This document shows, piece by piece, positions 53,984 through 64,000 of a DNA stretch of 64,000 nucleotides. Both the position numbers and the translations under genes were made by a program. Every line of letters begins with the position of its first letter. Position 1 is the first letter of the stretch. The notes under the pieces are model-generated. The model was not told the origin of the DNA. It made no database searches and saw only the letters and a list, made by a program, of their open reading frames with translations. The stretch is from Druceiella hillmani (lineage: Eukaryota; Arthropoda; Insecta; Lepidoptera; Hepialidae), in NCBI GenBank assembly GCA_039881145.1, contig JAYKKI010000029.1, positions 25,214,001 to 25,278,000 on the forward strand. Reading direction: 5' to 3'.

Positions 53984-55481
53984 TGGAAAGGAGGGATTGA
54001 AGGGAAGTGAGAATAGATGAGGCAACGTTGGACGGTATTTGATTGGGGGAACTCAGAATTTTGACCAAGGTGGTCAAAAGAAATTGAATAATACTCGTAA
54101 AAGAATTAGTTGAAGGTTGTTGATTTAAACCGCAACCATTTTCAGGTTGAGGAATACGGAAGTCTGCCCAGGCTTGTTCTAGAGCAGAGCGGTCATAGCC
54201 CTGGTTGGAACTAGTCGAAGAGTGGGATCGGGGTTTCAGAGAAATAATTTTTTTGTGGGATGAGTTGGTAGGACGAGACGGAGAAAGCAAAATTTGGGAA
54301 GAAATTGGAGAAGGAAGAGTTAGAGGGGGGTGAGCTGCAACTGAGGCGTATGATTTTTTAGCAGAAGGGACCAATTTGGACGCTTCCGCATAGGAAATAT
54401 CTCTTTCAGACATTTCGAATTTGATTTTTCTTTGTCTTTCGAATTCTGGACAATTTCTATCAGTGGAATCATGATTTCCACTGCAAAAGATACATTTTGC
54501 TTTGTCAAGAGGAAGTGGGCAGTTTCTCCCAACGTGACCTTGACCACATCGGAAACAACGCTCAGAAGATCGGCATTTGTCAGCAACATGTCCAAACCTA
54601 CAACACTTGAAGCACTGTATTGTAGGGAATTCGTATTTTGAGACTGGAAGCGATGAATAAGCCATATATATCCGTTGGGGACGAACTTGGCCATCAAAGG
54701 TAATGACCATCGTCTCAGACGGAAAATATTTAGGCTGGCCATCAATTATCTTTTTAAAATTTAAGCGGCGGACCTTAGTAACTTTACCGCACCCTTCAGG
54801 GACTTCTATATTATGTAAAACCTCCTCGTCAGACCAATCGACTGGAACATTGCGAACAATTCCCATACGACTGACGTTGAAGGAGGGGATAAACAATTTG
54901 TTTTGACCTGTGAAGGCAGAGTGGTTAACGAATCGGTTGGCGGAATCAGCAGATGAAAATTCCACCGAAATCCTGTTCCTGCCAATTTGTTTCACTCCAT
55001 CTCGTATAATTCCATCAACATTAAAATTTTTTAAAGAGGAACCAAATTTCACAGCATGGAATGAAAATCCGGAATTAGGCTGGGGTTCTTTTCTCTGAAC
55101 GTGAACGATAAATGGACCAACGTCGCCAGGGACGTATAAACGGCCCTCAAAAGAATTCGGAGGGAGAGAGGGAGGAGAAGAGGTCGGGATTGGAGGAAGA
55201 GATTTTGAACTTGCTTCTGAAAGAGGAGTGCGAGGGGTCTTACGTGGGATTGTATCCTCTGTTTCTGTACATGAAGAATCAGAAGGATGAAAAGAGGGAT
55301 TATTCTTAAGCTTATTTTTTTTACAGTTGGGCCTTTTACAATTTTTATTTTTTCGTTTCAGTTCCGGTTGGGAATCCGAAACTGTAATAAAGCTGGCAGG
55401 CGATGTAGGAGAAGCAAATTCATTGAAACATATAGGAGGCTTAGAAGGGTCTGGAGGTTTCGGGGGAATAACTAAGTCCAT
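53943..55481 (-). CDS. LINE ORF1: gag-like RNA-binding protein
   Basis: 512 codons starting MDLVIPPKPPDPSKPP. Residues 1-110 are proline/serine-rich and basic, and probably disordered. Residues about 115-280 look like the RNA-binding core of insect LINE ORF1 proteins. Three zinc knuckles follow: C-FKC-CRFGH-VADKC (290-303), C-FRC-GQGH-VGRNC (309-321) and C-IFC-SGNH-DSTDRNC (330-344). A serine/proline-rich tail ends GEGLAME. It coats the element RNA to form the ribonucleoprotein. There are no stops or shifts. Its last 41 bases overlap the start of ORF2 in another frame, which suggests ORF2 is reached by reinitiation or frameshift. Confidence 0.92.
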   Translation of the reverse strand: MDLVIPPKPPDPSKPPICFNEFASPTSPASFITVSDSQPELKRKNKNCKRPNCKKNKLKNNPSFHPSDSSCTETEDTIPRKTPRTPLSEASSKSLPPIPTSSPPSLPPNSFEGRLYVPGDVGPFIVHVQRKEPQPNSGFSFHAVKFGSSLKNFNVDGIIRDGVKQIGRNRISVEFSSADSANRFVNHSAFTGQNKLFIPSFNVSRMGIVRNVPVDWSDEEVLHNIEVPEGCGKVTKVRRLNFKKIIDGQPKYFPSETMVITFDGQVRPQRIYMAYSSLPVSKYEFPTIQCFKCCRFGHVADKCRSSERCFRCGQGHVGRNCPLPLDKAKCIFCSGNHDSTDRNCPEFERQRKIKFEMSERDISYAEASKLVPSAKKSYASVAAHPPLTLPSPISSQILLSPSRPTNSSHKKIISLKPRSHSSTSSNQGYDRSALEQAWADFRIPQPENGCGLNQQPSTNSFTSIIQFLLTTLVKILSSPNQIPSNVASSILTSLQSLLSNGFADSGEGLAME

Positions 55482-55730
55482 TTTCCCAAAAAATAACCTG
55501 AATCACAAAAATAAATAATAAAACAAATGAACAAAAGAACAAACTTACCGAGAACTGGATAAAACAATAAACGGGATACAGATAAAGTAAACAATTAAAT
55601 AAAAATAAAAATAACACAATTCTAAATAAGTTATTGCAACAGATTAAGACTAAATATCACGAAAAAAATAAGGAAATAATAGAGTTGCGAAAAACCTCTC
55701 CACTTTGTTTGACGGTTTCTATGGCAATCC
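55482..55730 (-). promoter_or_regulatory. LINE 5' UTR / internal promoter region
   Basis: From the 5' junction at 55730 (minus-strand start GGATTGCCATAGAAACCG) to the ORF1 ATG. LINEs of this group use an internal promoter here. I see no TATA box. Extent is set by the target-site duplication. Confidence 0.6.
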
Positions 55731-55743
55731 TTTCCCAGCTTTA
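55731..55743. repeat. LINE target-site duplication, 5' copy
   Basis: TTTCCCAGCTTTA, directly adjoining the 5' end of the LINE. The sequence encodes VKLGK in the zinc-finger region of the host hAT relic. Confidence 0.85.
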
Positions 55744-55870
55744 CATCGTTCGTGCCCGCTTCACGCCGTCCAAAAATAATAAACATCTTTCATAATCCGC
55801 CACCAGAAATTTTGCTGTATGCTAGCCAGTCATGTACCTTTAAACAGTTTAAATTTTACTTCCATGGTCT

Positions 55871-58819
55871 AAATGCTATTATGCGAAAATAAGTTTAAAG
55901 TAACGAGAGAACTCTTATACTATGCAAATACTGGGAATAACTTGTGATTTCATTAAAGGCACATGAAAATGGCGGCAGGATCGGACAAACAATATGAAAA
56001 AAAATTCAAATACCTATTTATATTTTCTATATAAACAATATAGCGATAAAATTTACTTACATTAACAGTGAATATGTCCATTTTTCATTAAATAAAAATA
56101 ACAGTTAGTGTTATATAAAATACGAAAAACTTCACTTGACCCCACAATAATATTACCTAACCTCGTTGTTCTGATGATCTGCCACTTGCAACGGAAATAA
56201 ATATTTTAATTAATGATTATTTGAAAATTCTCTTATCATTTAACAGACATTTAAATATGCGCATCTATATAAACTGTAATTATAGAATAATTCACCGAAA
56301 GTGAACAATTCAATGAAATGAATGAGTGAATAAATTAATGAAAATTTCATGGCATTTCTTCTAAAAAGCCAAAGACGCCCAAGGAATACATCATCTCTGT
56401 TGGGCATATGTGTCGTACTGGCAACAGAACGTGTCAGCGTTAAAGTTTCGGTCACCACAGTAAACATTATTGGGAGTAGGATAAAATTTATTGGAAAACT
56501 CTACCATGCTATACGTTGTAACTATCATTTTTCTTTTTAAATAAAATAAAACATTTTTATGCTTGAAAAAAGCAGAATTTTATCATGGTATATGTTAAAT
56601 TTTCATGTGATCAGCGTCAAATTTTCCATTTTCAACTAATACAAATTATTTGAAAAACTACAATTTCTTTTTCTTTCATCTGCAAACAAAAATATGCAGG
56701 TTGTTTGCATTACGTTTACAGCAGGACTTGCCATTTATTTTTTATTATTGGAAATAAATGTAAATCGCATGATATGAGGCTGAGCTGCATGACGGATGAC
56801 CCATAATTTAGGACTGGACGTATTCAAATATTGGGTCGTACGTCAGGTTGAGTGTGTAGAGGAGTTATCGTCTTTGCGCTCAATAAATATTCTTTAATTT
56901 TCCACAACAATCTTCACATATTACCTGTCCTTCCTAAGAAAGAGGTGATTGTTTTTTCCAGCACTTTCTTCACCTTATTAGGTAAGTATAATATATGTAT
57001 ACAGTATCCGTTGATATAATATAGTATTTGAGTGATCTCTCTCCAACGGTGTTTTGAATATTAGGTTAATAATGAAGTATCGACATAACATAAAGCTTGC
57101 TAATTCATACCGATGCTTACCCATGTCCGAATATGCCGATAGCTTATTCTCTTGTTAGTCATTGTCATGAACCGCATAGTATTGATATTACATTCAGTTG
57201 TCGCTGTTGAAGGGCGTCCCTCACTCAGATTATTGCTAAAACTGTTAGGACTAAACCCGAAATCATAAAACCTTTTGTAAACAAAAAGAGCGCGGGATGG
57301 GGCACAATAAAGTTTTAAAAAAATGATTGAATGAACATTTTCTGGTATTTTAAATTAATGTTTACGTAATACACATAATTTTCAGATTGCCGTTTATTTG
57401 TAAAAACAAATGACAAATTTATACAAACTGGTTTAGTGGATTACCAAAAAGTTTAATTTTTAAAATTTGAATTTGTTTTTCATTACAAATATTGCTAATA
57501 ATCTGGCATAAGTAACACGAGGAATGATATTAATTATACCAGTTTTAAGAACTTTCGGTTCTACATTCGAAGCGAACAAGTGGACGCTTTTCGAAAATAT
57601 TATATTATTAAAATACGTGTAAATTACATTATTAAAATAAAAATATACGTAAAAAATGTTTTTAATGTACATTCTTATTTTAATAATGTAGTACTTCATG
57701 GTGGCTTATTTCTTTCAGAATCACTTTCTTCTCCTGAAATTAAATTTTCGCTGCGCCAATGTTTTATGGAACGTATAGTGATTATTGTTTTGGAAATTAT
57801 AATACCTTTCTCGAATTTTCCTTAAATAAATGTAATCTCAAAATGAGTACCAAAATAGTGACACCAATTTGAATATGTTGCCATATCACCACTACGGTTG
57901 GATAAGACTGTCAATTATTTATTAAGGTGATATAGCCATATGTATTCAAGCGCTCTATGATAAACGGATTGTGTCAATTTTTATATGAAAATGATAAATT
58001 AATGTGATTTTGCTGCATAGTGTGAACATAACTATTCATCATCAAACATTTTTTAATGATGTTTGCATACATTAAAGAGAATATAGTCTGGCTCATTAAT
58101 CCATATTTGTCTAATACAAGGATAGTTGAAAAAAAGGCCAAACAATTAAGTTTTTATTCTTAGTTAAGTGGCCATCTTGTCTGTATATAAGATGATCAAT
58201 GGCAAGGTCTTACTTTTTAATTTCTGTAGTTACAAAAGATTCAGTTCCAAAGATGATTATAAATAGGTTTAATAACAAATTAAAACATGAAAATATTTTT
58301 TTATTTTAAGCTTCGAAATGGCTTTCTAATTATATAGTCTAATTACTACCCTAAAAACCTTCTATTCAAACCTGGCATCAGTTTCTAATTTTCAATTAGT
58401 TTTAAGATACATTAGCTTAGCCGATTACATTAAAAAAAAATATTAATACCTGATTACTACGAATACTTAAAAAAATCTTTAATCTGTTATCGTTACCGTT
58501 TATTGGTACTGATTAGAAACTTGTAGTAAGAGAACATTGAAATATATCAATTGAATATTTTATGGAGCACCTACGTAACAACAACTACACTGTGCGTAAT
58601 GTTTATCAAATATGACCTTCAACGCCCTTTAAGACCAACGAATAGAAAACTTTCGACAAATCTCGTTGGTTCCGATTGACAGCGGTTGGTCAGCGGTCAT
58701 CTCATGTACTTGTCATCTCGGTCGAAATTTTATTCAAGTCGCTTTAGTTAGTGATCCAAATTTTGGGATCACATAAGAGAATATTTAATCTGGGAATAAT
58801 AAAAAATATTATAGTGAAG
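55871..58819. other. Intergenic upstream of the Pdha gene
   Basis: AT-rich and without supported genes. A palindrome at 57628-57692 has arms ACATTATTAAAATAA / TTATTTTAATAATGT. 58610-58760 is less AT-rich and is the likely promoter and 5' UTR of the following gene, although no TATA box is clear. The ORFs at 56240, 56349 and 57460-57825 have no motifs. Confidence 0.5.
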
Positions 58820-61800
58820 ATGAGTAAAATATTTCCGTTGTGCTCTAAACTTCTGCCGGCTGCTGCAATGAACGTAAGTGGTAACCAGCTGACATTAAAT
58901 AAAGTTTTAATAGAAATTATTGTTTCAAATTGCAATTACATTTTTTCATATCACTCTATATTAGTTATTAATGATTCCTTATTTGATTTTAGAAAGCTGC
59001 TACTCCATTGATTATAACTGCTTCGTCTAAATACAGCACAAATGCAGAGGCCACTTTCGAAATCAAAGTAAGTTTTATTAGCAATAATTTAGTTTTAAGC
59101 TGACCTTATGTAACTATATTTAATAATATCTAATAATTTACCATGATATTTTAAAAAGTATTACTTGTCGTATCATAAATAATAATTATGTAACATTAAC
59201 TTTTAAGGTTATTTTTGTTCTTTCTTCTTAATTATGTATATATTTATGAAATATAATTTTTTAAGTTTAAATATGATAATGACAGAATATTTATAAAAAT
59301 TGCTAATTGATCCTTACATTATTTTGAACATACCGACCACCCAATTATTCAGATTCATTGTAGCCATAATAAGAAGTTTGTTCATAGATAAACGAATGGT
59401 TATTTTGATAGGATAAAGATGATGCATTCCTTCCTGATGTTTAATTCTCGAAAAATTATTTTTTTTATGGTAAATTTTTTCTTTGCTTGTTTATTTCTTT
59501 TCAATCAAATTTAATTTAAATGGAAGTTATAGATTTCAGCATTGCAAATTCTTAAAATTTTTAAATAAAATTTTGATTAACTATTAAAATCTAATTTATA
59601 GCCTTCAAAATAATCTACATTGTGTACACTGATATTAGTTTTCCATATTTGAAATCATGCCCAGAACATTTATATCCGGATACTGGGTAGTTTGCTAATA
59701 AATTTTTTTTATCAAGTTTTTAAAATATGGCTTTTCAGTGTCAGTTTCAGTTCTATTTTAAATAATGTTGCTAGTCTGTATGACATCTTTACTTGTATGT
59801 CTTATTTTACACAACTTTTTGTAGAATTGTTCATTTTGAACACAGTGAAAAATTACCATGTATGTATATTGAGAGTACCAGATGTTGTACTATGGTTGTA
59901 AATCAGATTATTAAAAAATAATTTTTGTCATTCTGTTCAATATTGCTTGCCGAATTATATTACGGGATCTACCCATATAGGTGAACATATTCTAATGTCT
60001 TAATTTAAAAATTTAAGAATTGTTATACAAATCGTATGCTTTTCCGTCAAAATCATTTCTTTGAGTCTTACAATCTGAATATGATTATTTAAATGTGTTA
60101 TATTGTTATTTAATTATGACGCAGTTAAATAATCATATTTAATTAAGAACAATGTTTCACGAGAATTATAGAAATAAATTTGTAGTATTACCAACATTTA
60201 ACCACATACATGCATATGTCCAAGTAATACTAATATATTTGAACCCAATTTAAAAAAATTATACCTACGTTTTACTTCTCGAAATATGATACTGCTGAGT
60301 TTTATTATTTTAGGAATATCAATATTTAGTGTTTGAAATGTTTTAGCCATACCGCTTGCATAGACTGTCATCTGGCCCAGCAACGACAGCAACTCTAAAA
60401 CGTGATGATGCCTTGAAGATGTACAAGCAACTCAATACTCTCCGCCGAATCGAAACTGCTTCTGGTAATCTTTATAAAGAGAAGGTTATTCAGGGTTTCT
60501 GTCATCTTTATTCGGGTAAGATGTTTCCACTAATTAAACCACTAACTTTATTACTGTGTCGTTGAATCTTTCTATTTTTAATAATTTGATAAATTTATTG
60601 ATTTAAGGCTATGTATGTATGTATGTATGTACGTACAAAATCAATCCTTTATCGTCAACCACAATACTAGTGTGAGAGAAATGGATTGCGTACCAGAATT
60701 TGAAAGTTGTGGTGATAATTAACTAAATAACAAAAAATGAAAATAAATTAGACAGAAAATTATATTAAAAAATTGGCACCATTTGGGATTGGGAAATGGA
60801 AACGTGAAAGGACTAGAGTAGAAGGGTTTTTTAAGATGATTTTCGAATACATATCTTGGTGTTAAGGATTTAGTCAATTTTGGTAAGTTTTGTACCCATG
60901 ACCAGAAGTGATTTTTATATAAGGATATAAGAATTTTCATAAAGTTCACTCGCAGATAAACCATTTGTAGATATTTAACCGTTTTAGTGCCATGGTTTTT
61001 TATTCATATATACTTAAAAATGCGAAAGAAATCTTTTGTTATTGATGTCATTTACCCTTGTCTGGAAAAAAACTGTATCTCTTCCGAAAATTATCATAAT
61101 TTAATAATTCTTTCGGTGTTTTCTTAATAAATACTTATACAAGGATAATAAAATACAAAGAAAATTATGGAAATATATATTGTGAACAAAAATTATAACC
61201 AAAACTGTAATCAAGGTCACATCGTATTTTCGAAGTCCGGTACATCCTCCGTATCAGCAAAATAATTGTTATTATCACAATCACTCAAAATTTGCATTAT
61301 GCCAAATTGTGAGCGCACCACAATGTCACTCCCACTATCACTTCTTCACAACTTGAAAAACGATCATTTTCACTTAAATTATTTTCGTATTCCGACATTA
61401 TGGGTTAAACATTTTCTTTTCCTGGATCCTTTTTATATTGTAATTACTAATAATATTATAATTTCAATTTTATGTAACACGTAGAAAGATAAAAAATTAG
61501 CAATGCGTGTCAGCAACATTCCCTACCGCACGCTAAACAGCAACTGATTTTGTGAGCGCCATCGCGCTCGTGGCTCTCGTTGGCACTCTTAACGGTAAAG
61601 ATATGGAGAAAATGTGAGCAGGTGACGATATTAGTCATTAATAATAATAGTCATATTATCTGAAATGAACTGGTCAGAAATGTGAATCATGATATCTGAG
61701 GCCAAAGATCAGGATAGTCAAAGCTCCACAGCTAATAGCAGCAACTTTTAATTCCAAACTGTTCTGTCCCAAAAACTGATGGAAATTATTGTTAACTTTA

Positions 61801-63428
61801 TTTTAAACATAACCTTTACTGAACCAAAATCTTCATTTAAATCATACAAAAAGTTTAAGTTTCAAAATCTAACACTTATTTTTGAATTTTATTTTCAATG
61901 TAAAATAAAATAACTCTATATTATCAGAATCAGCACGATTTAAATAAATTTGTGGTGTAGAAATTGCTTTTCGACAAGATATTTTTTGCTTATAGTCTTT
62001 ATTCCCCATTCTTTTAATTTTTTGTTTATTTGGGCCTAATTCCAACTTGAATTCAGTTTAAATAGGAAGAAGTTTTCCTCACTTTTCGCAATAAAGAGAA
62101 ATTTTTCGGTACGTAAATATTTTGAAATTTATTTATTGCAACTGCCGCTGATGTCTTCTGGAAAAGTTTTACTTGAACATTCTCATTATCAATGCTTAAG
62201 CGTCAACCAGCGGCTAATAAAGATTATCTATATTTTAAAATCAAGCATGTATTTATGATAAATTCTTTATTAATATTGAGGAATGCCAGAATCACAGTAA
62301 GCATAAGGCCGCGTTTTCACTTGGCGACATGTCGCAGATAATTATCGCTCGACATTCACGTCGTTGTCTCTGCAAAAGTTGTGAGACAATGTCCCACGAC
62401 ATATGACTTGTTCACATTGGCCAGTCGCGATCATTATGTCGTCCGAGGAGTTAGTGTTGTCATCATCATTTTTTTTGGAACGAAGTTCCTTATCGCTCGT
62501 TGCGAAAGGGGCTAGACGGAAAAGATTAAGACCAAAAGTTGTAACGCTGCAAGCTGAGCGGCGTGCGCGTGTTTATCTGTCTCTCTCTCTCACATAGAAA
62601 GCAAGCCAGTTATTTTCGTTTCGTCATTCTATTTCGCATTGAACAGTGTGGTGTCGCGACGATTATTTTTGTTGATACACATACAGGTTTTTTGTACATA
62701 ATAAATAATAAAAAATAATAACAATAATTATTATTATAACTTAAAAGAAATAAAATTTTATTACAATTCCTTCACTAATTAATCGAAAGGAACTTCGTTC
62801 CATCCGGGTGTCCCTTGACACCTCTCAAGTTTTTTATTTTGTTTTTATAATCACTATGTGAAGTGTCCCACAATAATTGCGAATTTTGATACAACTCGAT
62901 AAGGGTCAATATATGCTCATTGGACCACACTACTGCCGTTTTCAGAGTCACAAAGCGACACACGTTCTCACTACTCAAAACCTGTCCGGCGACTGTCGAG
63001 GGACACGGAAGTCGCGCATGTCGACGCTCAGCAAGCGTCGATTTGCAACCTGTTCCGCGACACGTAAATGTCCCCTGTGATGCCGGGCGATATTGCGCGC
63101 GGCTTAACTCTTACTTTGCGTTAACAGAGTATATGTGATATTTATTGAAGACTATTTTGGCTTTTAACCATGTTTCACAACTGTTTTCTCTTTTATTTGG
63201 ATAGGTCAAGAGGCTGTGGCAGTAGGCATGCGAGAGTCGATGCGTGACCAAGACACGCTTATTACAGCGTACCGTTGCCACGGCTGGACATACCTTATGG
63301 GAGAGACGTTGGTCGGAGTGCTAGCTGAACTCACGGGTCGTAAGAGTGGGTGCTCCCGTGGCAAGGGTGGTTCCATGCATCTGTATGCTAAGAATTTTTA
63401 TGGTGGTAATGGAATTGTCGGGGCACAG
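58820..63428 (+). CDS. Pdha: Pyruvate dehydrogenase E1 alpha, mitochondrial (5' part)
   Basis: Four exons join in frame: 58820-58873 ([18 protein letters not shown], donor GTAAGT), 58993-59067 ([17 protein letters not shown] onward), 60347-60515 ([20 protein letters not shown] to GFCHLYSG, phase 1) and 63205-63428 ([17 protein letters not shown] to GNGIVGAQ). Together they give 174 codons of a protein normally about 395 long; the remaining exons lie beyond the window. The first two exons encode a mitochondrial targeting peptide. Hallmarks are [51 protein letters not shown] and [12 protein letters not shown], which line the thiamine diphosphate channel and the interface with E1 beta. The enzyme decarboxylates pyruvate in the matrix as part of the pyruvate dehydrogenase complex. 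The GDG thiamine-binding motif and the regulatory phosphoserines are not yet reached. Confidence 0.97.
58874..58992 (+). other. Pdha intron 1
   Basis: 119 bp, GTAAGT to TTGATTTTAG, phase 0. Confidence 0.9.
59068..60346 (+). other. Pdha intron 2
   Basis: 1,279 bp, GTAAGT to AATGTTTTAG, phase 0. AT-rich, no embedded gene seen. A small inverted repeat ATGATTATTTAA / TTAAATAATCAT lies at about 60079-60135. Confidence 0.9.
60979..61595 (-). mobile_element. piggyBac-like remnant in Pdha intron 3
   Basis: The left end follows a TTAA (60975-60978) and reads CCGTTTTAGTGCC. The right end, on the minus strand, reads CCGTTAAGAGTGCC and is bordered by TAAA (61596-61599). These match the C-rich, TTAA-flanked termini of piggyBac-like elements. 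On the minus strand an ATG at 61398 opens [19 protein letters not shown] and, after a frameshift, acidic text including [17 protein letters not shown] (about 61285-61235), typical of the acidic N-terminus of piggyBac transposases. The catalytic domain is absent. Confidence 0.5.
62306..63108. mobile_element. PIF/Harbinger remnant in Pdha intron 3
   Basis: The ends read TAAGGCCGCG (left, from about 62305) and, on the minus strand, TTAAGCCGCG (right), compatible with imperfect inverted termini next to a 3-bp TAA/TTA target. Inside, the plus strand at 62436-62597 encodes [19 protein letters not shown] and a basic segment resembling the N-terminus of Harbinger transposases. The minus strand at 62978-62775 encodes [31 protein letters not shown], the first half of a MADF domain. 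Both ORFs lose their remaining domains, so this is an internally deleted, non-autonomous copy. Confidence 0.6.
62775..62978 (-). pseudogene. MADF-domain fragment of the intronic Harbinger remnant
   Basis: 67 codons with the MADF signature W(S)[13 protein letters not shown]...[12 protein letters not shown]. The conserved second half (the VKNRW-type block) is missing, and the reading frame ends in unrelated text. Confidence 0.65.
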
Positions 63429-64000
63429 GTAGAAATGATTAGTGTTACATTTTATTAAAAATTTCATTTAAGGGGGGAGATACCTGTAAAAGCTTAAATT
63501 TTGCTTGATTTTTATTAAATGAAAGAGTCATTATATATTTTTGAAAATTAACATCTGGTTTATTCAAACATTAAAATAATATAATTTTTATTTATTTTAT
63601 TTTATTTATTCAAAATGGCTGGTGTACACTAAATTCTTCCAGAAAGATCGCAGTGAGACTTCTCAATCGGCGAGCATTGTAGCATCGGTCCTAGTTATCT
63701 GAAAACAAAAACCAAAATTCTGTGTGTTTATTAATGTTATAATTTCTAGATGAATCTAAAAAAATGTTAAAAAAAAATTTGCAGAATATAATACTCTATA
63801 TCTAAAATACTCTATCTGGAATAAAATATATACTAAATTTTCGGAAATTTGTAGGTTCTTATAGAAAATAATATCTTTAAAAAGATGTGTGCCTAATTTT
63901 GTTATCATGTACGCCAGTTTGAAAAATATGGTTTCGAGAAAAACACGTTTAAAGTTTGAATACATGAAAATTCAATGATTATAGTGACTTACCGATTAAC
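63429..64000 (+). other. Pdha intron 4, 5' part
   Basis: Begins with GTAGAA after ..GIVGAQ. The rest of the window is AT-rich and contains no further Pdha exon, so the gene continues to the right. Confidence 0.85.

Larger units (their letters stand above)
49999..55730 (-). mobile_element. Full-length LINE (APE + RT + RNase H, I/LOA-like)
   Basis: Minus-strand non-LTR retrotransposon of 5.73 kb with a 5' UTR (55730-55482), ORF1 (55481-53943), ORF2 (53983-50285), a 3' UTR and a short tail of AAAGAT units (about 50013-49999). It is flanked by the 13-bp direct repeat TTTCCCAGCTTTA at 55731-55743 and 49986-49998. APE endonuclease, reverse transcriptase and RNase H on one ORF2 place it in the I superfamily (I, LOA or Nimb-like); I cannot fix the clade by eye. 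Both ORFs are open, so the insertion is probably recent. Confidence 0.9.
49058..55870 (-). pseudogene. hAT transposase relic 2, split by the LINE
   Basis: Two minus-strand parts separated by the LINE at 49999-55730. Right part (55870-55731): HDWLAYSKISGG, then a TGA where the first zinc-finger Cys is expected, then KMFIIFGRREAGTNDVKLGK. Left part (49998-49058): frame continues MLMELLKTFKKGIEILTHHE and NTKYHQANML, completing a ZMYM1-like TTF zinc finger. Farther on come RWERDYVEKFFDKVEGLTNE (about 49670-49610), FLDYLLKEI-type text (about 49495) and KTYLRSRMTQECLNEMALMH (about 49340-49285), which is the hAT dimerisation end; the ORF stops at 49058. The central catalytic region is deleted. It is related to, but distinct from, the hAT relic at 41694-44144. 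Confidence 0.75.
60516..63204 (+). other. Pdha intron 3
   Basis: 2,689 bp, GTAAGA to TATTTGGATAG, phase 1. It carries a TATG microsatellite (about 60609-60638), a piggyBac-like remnant (60979-61595) and a PIF/Harbinger remnant (62306-63108), which explain its unusual length. Confidence 0.9.

Noticed and set aside
54320..54745. 141-codon minus-strand ORF overlapping LINE ORF1
   Set aside because: Alternative frame of ORF1; the zinc knuckles lie in the ORF1 frame.
50553..55518. Plus-strand ORFs across the LINE
   Set aside because: Antisense shadows of ORF1 and ORF2.
56240..57825. Short ORFs upstream of Pdha
   Set aside because: Under 85 codons, overlapping on both strands, no motifs; AT-rich chance ORFs.

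Overview
The window is nuclear DNA from an insect; the order cannot be resolved from sequence alone. The evidence is spliced genes with GT-AG introns, strongly AT-rich DNA, long (TA)n microsatellites, and typical insect transposon families (PIF/Harbinger with MADF partner ORFs, ZMYM1-like hAT, errantivirus-like gypsy, copia, an RNase H-bearing LINE, piggyBac, Tigger/pogo, IS630-mariner). I see no bacterial operons, CRISPR arrays, rRNA genes or convincing tRNA genes.

Only two host genes are supported. (1) 23566-25780 (+) is a secreted, threonine-rich and then Pro/Val/Tyr/Lys-repeat protein with a His8 tract, probably a cuticle or extracellular structural protein, in two exons. (2) 58820 onward (+) is the 5' part of the mitochondrial pyruvate dehydrogenase E1 alpha gene: four exons and 174 codons are visible and the gene runs off the right edge. 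Its third intron carries a piggyBac-like remnant and a PIF/Harbinger remnant.

The rest is mostly a graveyard of mobile elements. From left to right: a mariner-type transposase relic (41-1097); a PIF/Harbinger relic with divergent MADF and transposase ORFs (1875-3062); a degenerate tandem duplication carrying a 32-bp palindrome flanked by 8-bp direct repeats (3849-4420); a long gypsy/errantivirus relic with an F-type envelope remnant and a well-formed 5' LTR (11270-16627); a gypsy 3' end (18079-18620); a second Harbinger transposase relic (18868-20600); a LINE fragment (29449-30175); a near-perfect 207-bp foldback (30387-30593) with an eroded relative at 17618-17788; Tigger/pogo and piggyBac-like pieces (31228-32685); two nested gypsy pieces (34137-37676); a 628-bp foldback (38933-39560); a hAT relic (41694-44144); a solo LTR with a 4-bp target duplication (46144-46656); inverted copia gag fragments (47150-47747); and a full-length, nearly intact 5.73-kb LINE (49999-55730).

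The best-resolved event is that LINE. It has a 13-bp target-site duplication and sits inside a second hAT relic, whose zinc-finger reading frame becomes continuous once the insertion and one duplication are removed. I found no convincing undescribed biological system. The notable items are structural: nested insertions, foldbacks, inverted duplications of coding pieces, and one potentially recent retrotransposon.
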